Below are positions 49,901-62,600 of a DNA stretch of 64,000 nt, piece after piece (the stretch's first letter is position 1; every line of letters starts with the position of its first letter). The notes beneath the pieces were generated by a model. It was not told the DNA's origin, searched no databases, and saw only the letters and a list, made by a program, of their open reading frames with translations. Source of the stretch: Sipunculus nudus (lineage: Eukaryota; Annelida; Sipuncula; Golfingiida; Sipunculidae); NCBI GenBank assembly GCA_026874595.1, contig CM049313.1, positions 14,443,508-14,507,507 on the forward strand. Direction: 5' to 3'. The translations under genes were made by a program, and so were the position numbers.

Positions 49901-52900
49901 ACAGACGGATGGTGGGTATACCATAATACTCATGTCATATGACGGGTGTATAAAAATGATCCCACAGTACAAAGGCTTAATATAAATAAGCTGAAAAACA
50001 CCAACCCAACAGTACAAAGACAGTTCATTTTGTTTATATGCTCTTTTTTTATTACTTGTCGGGGGCCCAACAAATTGGTCATGACCAAAACTTATCTCAC
50101 AAGGAAATACAAAGTGGAGCCAAAGTTTTGCTAATAGGATTTTGCATCTTGTACCCCCCCCCCCCCCATATACCTGAAACTGAGCATAATGGGGAATCAG
50201 CTATGAAGTGTATGACCTTGTGAATAAGGACAAGGTCAAACATAAATATCAGGCGAAAATATGTGACCTAGAAAAGATCACCCCCTACCTACAGGGGAGA
50301 CTTTACTAACCGTCTGTGAAGCAGTCATGAAGAGCTCAGACCCTTCATTAGACAGCCGAGCATCCACCAACACTGTGAAAACATGGAGACTGACCAATGT
50401 GCCTTCTGGTTTCTGCTGAGCTACTCCTGGGTCCTATAAAATAAATTAAAAAACACATGGTATTTTTGTATAACAATTAAGTAAATACTCCTTCTATATA
50501 AAAAGTATTATAAAGACACCATTTAGGGGTAGAATGTTGGCTTATTGTCTATTAATGCCTGATTTTTCTCATACCTTTACTTGACTAAATATCTTACATT
50601 TACAGGAAGGTCAGATTTGTTTGCCTTGTTTTAAATAACAGCCCTATGCATCCCTGCAAACTGCCATATTCAGCTCATCATGCCATAGTCCTGATGAGTT
50701 TTGCCATATGGACATATGGCTTCTGTCTAGCATCTGTCCAGAATTTAAAAGTCCTTATTCTCCTTTATTTCTTTACCTATTTTGACCTGTTTTTTTCTGA
50801 GAGTGCTTAGAATGGGCTTTGAAATTTCTACACAAAATTTTTGAAATTCATTCATTTTACAAATTTATGCAAATGCTCATCAAAAACACTAAACAATGCA
50901 TCCACTCCTTTATTTCTTGACTGATTTTGATTTCTGTTTGTTTTATCTGATAGGACTAAGTGCCACTTTTTAAACTTGTACACAAAATTTTGAACCTGCA
51001 GGTGGGGCCACCTGAGAGGCAAACTTATAGTTATGAAAATTTCATTACATGCACTGAGTGTAAATTGCCTAATTTAATGTGTTAATGGGACACCAATTGT
51101 GCACTACATCATTGAAATTTTGGTTTTCATTAACTATCCTGTTGAAGAAAATCCCTACCAAAGGAGGTGGACTTGGGGTCTTGAAGCAGAATACAGAAGA
51201 ATTGTAGTATTAATACAGAAATAGCAGATACCCCTTTTTTGACCTGTGACATCCCAGTTTTAGCATGTATGCAAAATAGCAGCCCCATGAGTACTTTTAA
51301 AAAAACTGGGAGAAACAAACCTATCAGGGTTTGAGAAGGGTGCAGAGATGCATCACAAAATTACTCTCAAAGTACAGCATACAGGTAAGAATATATCTGC
51401 AGATAGGGTTTGGTGGAAAAGGGATGTGTATTGTGTATTGGCAGAGTTTAAAGCAGAATTCTTTTGGTAGGACTATGCCAAAACCCTCAAATTATAGAAT
51501 GATTAGTGAAATAAACTCACCAGGTTACCAAGCAGTCCTCTAAGTGCTTCCTTCAGGCTGGATTCATCCATTAACTGTACTAATCTCACCAGTACTGTAT
51601 CTATCTCTGATGGAGATGTCATGTCCATTTCCTGGTTGTCATAGTTACTGACCTCATCAGCTGACTGTTTTTCTTCAACAACATCACTGGTATCCATTGC
51701 ATTGTCTTTAACCAAACATTGATGGATCTCTTGCACATCAAGTAAATTTGTGTCCTGTGATTGGTCCATGAAGCTCATGTGATCATCTTTACTGGACACT
51801 GATTTATTCTTAGATTTCCCTGGCGTGTGTACTGAAGTAGGCTGTCTCAATTTGTTTGCTTTCTTTTGAGACCATGAGTTTTCCAGTAAATGCAATGTGG
51901 CAGTAAATGTTTTATTCAACCAATGAGATGGTAGATTGTCCTTCAGTGCTGAGTAGCCATGACACACATGGGAAATAAACATTAAGGCTGCTGATACATT
52001 TCTGCTGATCTGGATAAAAGGTATAAAAGAATTGCAATGTTATGTTTCAAAATGTGTCTGTATATTTATATATATAAATATATATATAATGTCAAACAAT
52101 GTATACACTATACAGCAGTCAAGGTATAATACTGGCATTTTGATAATTGATATCCTCCTCAGTCATTCATAGATGGCTTAACGTATCATTAAATAAATTT
52201 TCAAATGATGTTATATGGCACAGAGAGATTCTTTAAATGCTGGATGTCGCTTTCCATGAATAGACAAAATATTGTAAGTGTATCCATATTGGGAAGGTAA
52301 TAATAATCCTGTTCAAATGTATCCAATTATTCATGAAGCCTGGCAGTGAACTTGTGCCACAAAGATTGATCAATGTCTTTAAATGTAAAAGCTAATACTA
52401 TATATATGTATCATATCATGATTTGTATGAGTGAAGCATTGCAGTATGTATCTGAATAGGGATACTCACATTAGCAGTTTTTTTCAAAGACCTTTGGCAC
52501 AACTGGCAAATTGGTTCTAAAAGTGACATGCAGATGGCACCACTGTCATGTTTTTCTTTCTTCTGGATGGAAAAGTGGAAACAAATGACTGCAGTGAAAG
52601 CCTGAAGACACAGAGGAACCCATTGCTGTGGTACATCTTTCACTTTTCCTTTCATCCCAATAACTGCAGTCAGTAATTTTATTATTGCAGACTCTGTGTT
52701 GTTGTATGCTGTGAGGCACAGGTCCTTTGTTTCCTTCTTCAAATAAGATCTCAGCAGTATCTGTTAGAAAATACATATATGTGTAAAATTACAAATCAAA
52801 ATGTAAATCCATCTATATGTGTAAATCCTGTCTTTATAATCAGTCAGTTCCCCATGTTTCCAAACAAGGGACCCATGGGTCACGGCGCTCAGCTGATCGT

Positions 52901-55900
52901 GATTGGACTATAAATGTTTCTCCACTGTGATACTATATCGAGTCGATAAAGCTTATGAATATCATGTACATGTTGGGCTATTATAAAGGAATTTAATGTA
53001 ATATGTGAGTAAATGATAAATGAAATTACCTGACTGATGGATTAATAGAGTCAAATAAAGTGGTTTATTTTTTATTTATTTAGGAGGGGTTGAAAATTGT
53101 GATATATTTGAGCAAATATGAATGCAATGACAGCAGTAATAAGCAGTAGTAGATGATAAGGCTATTTGTTGAAGGATCTAAAGTGTATGGTAGTCTGCAA
53201 GCGTTCAATTTGACAGATATGATGTTATGATTAACTATGCTGATGAAGTGATTTATGAATATGTGACTGTATGACACAATATCTCTTTAGTCTTGACAAG
53301 GTACATTATTGTGATGCCCACTATGTCTACATATTACACAATATTGACATTATTTCTGGCATGTACATAGGTACCTATGGACGAATAGTTATACAAAATA
53401 TTAAAGTATGAATATATCTGATTCATCTTGTTCTTGCTTACTGAGGCTGACTTTGGGATGGGGTTCGGAGAAGGGAAAAGTGAGGGCAGCACGAAGGTGG
53501 ATGTAGAAATATTCTATTGTAATGTTTTTCATTTATATAAGAATATGAAAAGCTAAGAGGAAAGGGGCCCTCCTACTTGGTTATAGTAAAGTTCTAAATA
53601 TATGATTGCAAACTAATACTCTGACAAGACTGTCATGAAGAAAAACAGTAAAAGTTTTGAGATACTGTGTTGCATACAAAAATTTACAGATGGACAGGCA
53701 AGTGGACAGAATGGACTAATACCTTTATTTCACTTTCAAGAGAATAATGCATTTAAGTTTATACATAATCCTATTTTTTTAAGCAGATCCACTTTTTCCA
53801 TTAAGAAGTTTTTATCTGTATCATTTTTTTATTTACAGGTTTATAAATTTTTTATTAAAAAACCTGAAAATATAAGTTAAAATATTAGAATTGTTGCAAA
53901 AGTTGCAATCATTATATATACAGAGTAAAAAACATTGGGTCATATTATGCATTCACATATATTTTATTATTTTTAAATCATAAATGTTTTAACTGATTTT
54001 AAAAGAAAATAATGCCACAACATGGCATCTACAAGAATATTCCTTGAATCACTATTAAAAAGTTTTGCATATTGGAGTTTTCAGGACATGCTTAATTTTA
54101 TTCACCAAAATAAAATAAAAGTAAATTTGACAAAATAAAACATCTTTTCAAATAAAGTATACACACTGTTGGTTGAATGAGGGACAAACAATATCATTGT
54201 GCTAATTACTATTCCAGTTTTAATTAATTACTGGAATTAATAGTCAATTTCACACCTGGTGAAGTTTTTACTCTTCTGAAGTAAGGAATTACTTATCTCA
54301 TGAACAACCAGACTTTCACAGCAATACACCATTTTGTGGACACAATTAAATGTACACTTTAATCACTGTAACCCTGGTGGTTCAATACAAAATCTAAAAT
54401 GTAGCATGTCCAAGAATAAAATAAAATACAGAAAAATTATAACATTCATCTAGTTTATGCACCAGCTGGGGGGGATGAGTGCAGGGCGAGGGGAAGCCTG
54501 CTAGTAGTGGCCAAGCTGAGCCAAGGTAAGCTGCCTGGGGTGGGTTACATAATGCAAGTGAAGGCTGTACTACTAGGTGGGCTAGATGTAAACAACACTT
54601 GACATGGTGTGTGAAAACATGAATAAAAGCTATTCATTCCAATCAATTTCTTTTGAAAGTTCAGATTTTAAAAGATTAAATCCTTATGCATATATGCTGG
54701 GAAAATTAAATCAACAGTGCCAAAGTTTGACAAAATTTAAGGTATTGTTTTTTATTTATGCTAATAACTTGAAAAATTTGCATAATTCAGATCTAATTTT
54801 GGGTAAACAATTGAATTTTGATTAAATAAAGTTATATTCCTGAAAAAAGGTCTCTAGGTTCAGCAATTCTCATGTGAGTAAATAAATTTCCTGATTTTTT
54901 AAAAATTGCATTATGTTTTGGCCCATAACTTCAAAATAATACTCAATACTGACCTAATTTTTGGTATGTTCATAGAAAATGTATAAAAGAATGTGAATAC
55001 TAAATACCATCAAAAACAGATCAGTGGTTTTGATATTAGGCAGCCTTGAAGTGTAACAATGGCTTTTTTTAATGGAAAACAAGAGTTTTTTTCCTTAATA
55101 TCTTGAAGGAACAAAGTCCTAATGACCCAATTTTCGGTATGGTAGGAGATTTTGGGGACATCTAAAATTATGTCAACAGCCTGGGGAGCATAGAGATGTG
55201 CACTGAATGACCTACAGTCATCAAAGTGGACTGCTTGACAATGTAAGGGAATACAACATGAGCCTCCAAAAAAATTCAATAACTAGCCTAATTTTGCAGC
55301 TTTTATTTTCAAAATCCAGATTTTAACAGATTAAATCCTTATGTATACATGGTGTGAAAATTAAATCCACAGTACTTACAGGAAAAAAACGTGCCATGGC
55401 CAAAGTTGGGCAAAATTTAAGGTACCAATTTTATATTTTTGCCAATATTTAAAAAAATTTAACAGATTTTGATCTAATTTTTGGTATACAATTAAATTTT
55501 GCTTAATTAAAGTTGTATTACTGGAAAAAAGTCCCTACCTTTAACACTTTGGGTCTTAAGTGACAAAATATCTTCCTGATTTTTTTACAAAGTGCATTAT
55601 GTTTGGGCCAATAACTTTTTAAAATTATATATTACTGACTTAATATCTGGCATGTACATAGGAACTATATAGAGGAATATTTATGGTAAATATGAAGAAA
55701 ACCAGATGAGTGGTTTTGATATTAGGCAGTCCTGAAGTGTGAAAATAGATTTCTAATAAAAAATTGAGGGTTTTCCTTTATATCTCAAAGGAACGAAATC
55801 CTATTGACCCAATTTTTGGCATGGTAGGAGATTATGGGGACATTTAACTGTATGCCGAAATTCAGATTCCTAGGTCCAAGGGTGTCGAAACGTGCCAGTC

Positions 55901-56631
55901 TTACGGATGGACATCCAGACGGACAGACAGACAGACGGACGGACGGACGGACAGACAGACGGACGGACGACGGACAATGGACCATGACTATAGCTCAGAT
56001 GACTTATAGTCAGCTGAGCTAAAAATTGGCTACCATCCACAACACTCAAGACAGAAATCCAACAAACATAGACTGGGATTTATATGTTATAACAGAATAT
56101 TTTATCTACATAGTCGAGGATGTTAAAAAGTACACAAGCACACTAGCAAACTGGGCTGGTTTATTTACAGTGAGGGCTTGCCAATGAAGTGTTATCAAAA
56201 ATGATAAAACTATTTATATCCTTATCACGATTTACAGTGTGATTCGCAACAATGGATAGAATGTCACTCTGACAGATGAACCTTTTTTTTCAAAGGAACA
56301 ACAGTGTCTAGCTGAGAGATGCCAGTATGGAGAGGGTTTCTGGCAAGTTAAAACAAATATGGATTCAGAGCTATACATCTGATCTTTCCCTGTAATGATT
56401 ATGTGAAATTGATATATATTCTTTAATCTTTACCCTTGTTACACAGGTGAAGGGCAGAACACTGTCTCTTGCAGCAGGTAAGATTGCTGACCAGTCTTCT
56501 GTATTATCCTTGATGCACTTGTTCATGTTCTGTGTAACCTACAATTGTAGAATTATAAAAATCCAATAAACATTTCATAAATTTATATGGATATTATTTT
56601 CTAGTATTACAGAAGTTGTAATGAAACATAA

Positions 56632-56693
<62 letters not shown>

Positions 56694-59600
56694 TCTTAAG
56701 CCTTTGAATGTCAACCAATTTCAAAGTTAACACATCAGATAATCTTCTGATACCAGGATGGTAATGAATGATAAAGTTTATGGTAATTGACCTAACCACC
56801 ACAGCCCAAATGCTTCGCCCTTTTAACTAATTATTATAATGAGCCCCCAAAACGCTCCTACACATATGGACTTCCATGCCAATGGTAGTGAGAGCTGATT
56901 ATAACATAATAATGACGTCACAAAGGGCGATGGCGCATGACTTCTTATTGACTGATGTCATCAACTGGTATCACCTGACCATTGTTTACTATATCGCAGT
57001 CATATATGAACTGTGTTGCGATATATATTGGATTATTTGTCCCATACGAATTATGTGCCAGGTAAGTCATTATTATTCACTCCCGCAGCCTATAAACTTT
57101 TTATACTGTCTCCTTCATATGATAAAATATCCCGGAAAACATGACGACATGGGTACTGGTAGTATTTACAGACAACACGTGTTCTGTTTGACAGAGCTCT
57201 GTCAAATTATGCAAAATTTTGTTTTTGTTAGATGATTGACGCTTTACAATGTTTAAGGTCACTTGATTGATTTGCTCTTAGTCCCATGCTTATGTTTTTT
57301 CATTGAATGAATATGCGATTAAGGTTGCATGGAGTTCATGGATAGGTCAATTAATGTGATCAAGGTTAAATATACAAAGTGAAATTTAAACTTATTTATT
57401 TATAGAATATAAACATATCAGATATGCTAAAATATAAGCAAAGATTAATAAAGATATAATACATGCAGTTTAAACAAGGCTGGTGGTTCAGCAATCGAGA
57501 AGTTTACCTTCAAGCTGTGCTTTTGAAATTTGATGTAAAAATTGATGTATGAGAATATATTGAAAGAGAAATCCCAAAGCATATTCCAGGGAGGTTGGCT
57601 CCACAGTAAATCAGCTCATTTACCTAAGGGTAATTTATAAGAGCAGGCTTACCTGACCAATGGTTTCCATGGCGCTCTGCACTCCATCAACATCCAACAG
57701 AGCATCTCTCCAGATTTTATCAATTATCTCATCTAGATTGTTAGTAGCAGCTTCATAATCCTGCAGGTATGTCAAATATAATCAAAGATGAATACATAGT
57801 TGTCCAAGCAACGTACAATATTATAGTGTTTTGTTCTCCCAGTGAGAACTTCCCAACTTATTTGATCATTTGATTTTTTTTCAAATCTATTTTTCATAAG
57901 GCATTGTTACCTAGTCGTGCATATACATTTTAAACCAGATAACAATTTTATGATCAAATCAAGACACTGCTTACAGTATTTCAAATTGTAAGAAATTTCC
58001 TTGAGTTAATGAACAAAACTAGATGTGGTCCAAAAATGGTCCTCAGAGGGCCCCGCGTTTCTGCAAGTGCTGGACTTGTTTACATGTGGGTGAAAAATTA
58101 AGTTAAATTTGAAAACTAGATGTGTCTGAACGACACGAATGCCCCCGCCTGGGGCAAATTAGAAACATTTGTTAAATTTTGAAAAAATTTTTGAGTTCAG
58201 GAGGTGTCATATGGTCAAAAGTAGGTCAACAAGGGCAAAATGCAAACTCGATCTGTTACGGGTCATTATCAAGCAACACACCAAAAATCAGGCCAGTATC
58301 TGCAGGCACTGTGAAAAAAAGTCCATACATGTGCAATTTCCATAAAAATTTCTGTCTTTCATGAAATTTTGTATGTTTAGGAGCCGTAAGACAATGAAAA
58401 GTAGGTCAACCGGGATGAAACGCAAACTCGATCTGCAACTGTCATTATCTGCTCACACATAAAAAATCATCTGGTATCTGCAGGCATTGAGGAAAAACAG
58501 TTTGTACATATGCATTTGTTATGAAAATTTCTATTTTTCATGAAACTTTCTACGTTCAGGAGCAGTCAAATGGTCAAAAGTAGGTCAACTGGGACGAAAC
58601 ACGAACTCTATCTGTAACTGGTCATTATCTGCCTACACACCAAAAATCAGGCCAATATCTGCAGGCATTGCGAAAAAAAGTCCGTACATGTGTATTTGTC
58701 ATGAAAATTTCTATTTTTCATGAAATTTTCTAAGTTTAGGAGCCGTAAGACGGTCAAAAGTAGGTCAACCTGGACGAAACGCGAACTCGATCTGTACCTG
58801 GTCATTATCTGCCCACACACCAAAAATCAGGCCAATATCTGCAGGCATTGCGAAATAAAGCCTGTACATGTGTATTTGTCATGAAAATGTATATTTTTCA
58901 TGAAATTTTCTAAGTTAAGGAGCCGTATAACGGTCAAATTAGGTCAACTGGGAAGAAACGCGAACTCGATCTGTAACTGGTCATTATCTGCCCACACACC
59001 AAAAATCAGGCCAATATCTGCAGGCATTGTGAAAAAAAGTCCGTACATGTGTATTTGTCATGAAAATTTATATTTTTCATGAAATTTTCTAAGTTCAGGA
59101 GCCGTAAAAGGGTCAAAAGTAGGTCAACCGGGACGAAACGCGAACTGGATCTGTAACTGGTCATTATCTGCCCACACACCAAAAATCAGGCCAATATCTG
59201 CAGGCATTGCAAAAAAAAGTCCGTATAACTGTTTTATTTCGGAAGGACGGAAGGACGGAATGACGGACATGGGTGAAACTATATGCCTCGGCCACTTTGT
59301 GGCGGGGGCATAAAAATATGACAAACAGAAACAGGTTTTTATCCACATGCATGAGGGAAAAAATTCTACTGGATCAAATGATATTAAAGGAAATAATTCT
59401 GAAATAATGTGTGCAATATAAAATCAACTAATGTAATCTGTTAGCCATATTTGATTTTGAGCCAGTCTGTAATTCAATAGGTCTGGAGCCCTTATATGTA
59501 CCAATCATCCCTGTGAATTTGGTAAAGCTGCAGTAGGTTGTTGTGGAGTTATCGCGCCAAAGAAAATCAGCAACTGGGCTGTGGTGGCCATATTGGAATT

Positions 59601-62600
59601 CCGGGCCGACAAGACTGTAATTCAATAGGTCTGAAGCCCTCATAGGTACGGAACCTCCCTGTGAATTTGGGAAAGCTGCAGTATGATGTTGTTGAGTAAT
59701 TGCGCATGAAAGAAAATCAGTGACTGGGCTGTGGCGGCCATATTGGAATTCCAATAAGTCTGTTATTTGATAGGTCTAGAGTCCTCATAGGTACGGAACC
59801 TCCCTATGAATTTATGAAAGCTGCAGTATGATGTTGTTGAGTTATCCTGCACGAAAGAAAATCAGCAATTGTGCTGTTGTGGCCATATTGGAATACCAAT
59901 AAGTCTGTTATTTGATAGGTCTGGAGCCCTCATAGGTACCAATCAACCCTGTGAATTTGGGAAAGCTGCAGTATGTTATTGTTGAGTTACAGCGCACGAA
60001 AGATAATCAGCAATTGGGCTTTGGCGGCCATATTGGAATTCTGACAAGTCTTCAATTCAAATAGTCTAGAGCCCACATAGGTACCAATCAAACCTGTGAA
60101 TTTTGGAAAGCTGCAGTATGTTGTTGTTGAGTACAGCGCGTGAAAGAAAATCAGCGATTGGGCTGTGGTGGCCATATTGGAATTCAGACAAGTCTGTTAT
60201 TCAATAGGTCTGAAGCCCTCACAGGTGCCAATAAACCCTGTGAATTTAGGAAAGCTGCAGTATGTTGTTGTTGCGTTATTGTGGGCGAAAGAAAATCAGC
60301 GATCAGGCTGTGGCAGCCATATTTGAATTCAGACAAGTCTGTAATTCAATAGGTCTGGAGCCCTCATAGGTACCAATCACCCCTGTGAATTTTGGGAACG
60401 CTGCAGTATGTTGTTTTTCAGTAATCGCGCGAAAAAAAATCAGTGATTGATTAATTTGGGAAAGCTGCAGTATGTTGTTGTTGAGTTATCGCGCGCGAAT
60501 GAAAGTGTCACTGACGGAAGGACAGAAGGACGGACTGACACAGTGATCGCTATAGGACACCTGCTTGTCAAGTGGGGCCCTAATAAAAGAAAAATCATTC
60601 CTTTTCAAGTAACTGAATTTCAGATTTCCTGACTAACAATGGTAAGTATATAAAAATCAAATGGTAACAAAACAGTCATAGGCTGCAGACCATCACCCTG
60701 CAGCCATCTGGGGTGTGAATACTGAACTACATTTTGATGAATTTTATATTTCACTCTGAATTATATAATTAAGATCCTGCATGGACTGTGATAATCTTTA
60801 GAGAGGACCAGGCTATATTAAAGACCTATCTTGTATAAAATGAGGAAATGTGAGGTAGTTTTTGAGTAACAGTTGTCTTCAGATATCCAGATATGTACAT
60901 AAACTGAGATTGGCTTTTTCTCCAGGTTTTAAAATAAATGGTATCCATGGAAGAGTCATCATCATGAACATTATCTACACAGATGAAAAGTCATTTATAC
61001 CATGGCCTTATTAACATACCATCTGTTATCCACAGCACCAAAATTTGGGAGTCAAAAGAAAAATATTTATAGATTATAACATACATTTTATATTATCTAC
61101 AAATCAAAGTTACCAGTAAATTTTTAGTTTAGGAGGTGTTTACACAGGCTTTTTCTACAGACATTTACTTATATTTTATACATTGTATTTAATTTGCGTG
61201 GTGTGAGAGGTTTATATATACAAAACAAGTGACTCAGGGGTCATGAGGCTCAGCTGACCAGCATGCCATTTTAGCCTAACACACACAACAGGAATTTCAT
61301 CATCTGAAAGCCATACTGAGACAAACTTAAGAGGTGATCTTGACCTTTGACTTTCTGACACCACATTTGACAGGGTTCTTCCATAAGTGATGGGTCACAC
61401 GTGCAGACTTAATCGAATTATAAATGATCTATACAGATTGTACATGAGAAGAATACAATCAAGGTCATCATGACCTAGTTTCTGGTTTCCAAGAAAATCT
61501 GTTCAGAGCCTCCCCAGATGTTGCACTAAAAGATTCTAGGCCTAACATATACAATTTGAGTTCACAGAATATAGGTCACGGTAACCTAAATCTGTTTTCA
61601 CAGACATTACCCAGGACCTCCCTGAATGTCACATAAGCAGTTCCTAGGCCAAATTGATACAATTTGAGCCCCTTCTGAGTCTTTTTGTGCTCAAAATCAT
61701 GTTTTTGGCCCATAGCTTGCAAAATATAGTTTACCATGACCTGATTTCAGGTTTCCAAGGAGATTTGTTTATGACCTCTATGGATGTACAGGTTGAAGAT
61801 TCTAGGACAAATGGTTATGTTTTGTGCCCTTTATCGGCAAGACTGCTTCATTTGAAGGTCTGATAGAGAAAAAAATGTGTAAAAATTAGAAAAAAAAATA
61901 CAGGTAGCACCACCAGTCTACAGGAACTGATTAAACCGTCCATGATCTATATGCATGGAATGAATCATGGCAATCAATGTGTTAGTTAATCAGATACTGG
62001 AGCTTTTGTATAAAATATTAAATAATTTTGGGGTGCACAATCAGGCCCCTTAACTCAAAGAATATAGGTCTCAGTGATTAATTTCAGGTGTCCAAGGACA
62101 TTTCTCAATGACCTCCCTGGATATCAAGTTAAAAAAGATTCTAGATCCAACAATCACGATTTGTGTCCTGATAACAAAGGGCCGGCCAGATGATGGACAA
62201 AGAGTGATCCCTTCAGCCCTGTTGACTTCAGCTGAGCTAAAAATAGGGCATGCGTAATAATAAAGATACAAGCCTCCAAAAGAAGCTGATATCCATTTTA
62301 CCCATGTGTTAATCCTATAATCATGAAACAAACTTGTTACCTCTGGTATATTTTGCCTAAGTCCAGAAAGCATATGCAGTAATGTTCCTGCATGTACTAC
62401 AGAAAATAGCCTGGTACCCCTCATTCCATCCAGCAGCTGGATCAGCAGCTGGGAACAAGTCTGTATAAGCTGCAGCTGATGGTTCTGCAGGTTCTTGACC
62501 TTGTAGCAGGTGGTGTAAAGCAAAAAGTAAAACCCCAGAAAGTTTGACAGCTGTGAAGATTTCTCTAAACTTTCCAGTGGAATATGTCTGAACACCTGAA

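Noticed and set aside
59440-60490. CRISPR-like array
   Set aside because: Units of about 150 bp are repeated along their whole length with no unique spacers, and this is animal DNA.
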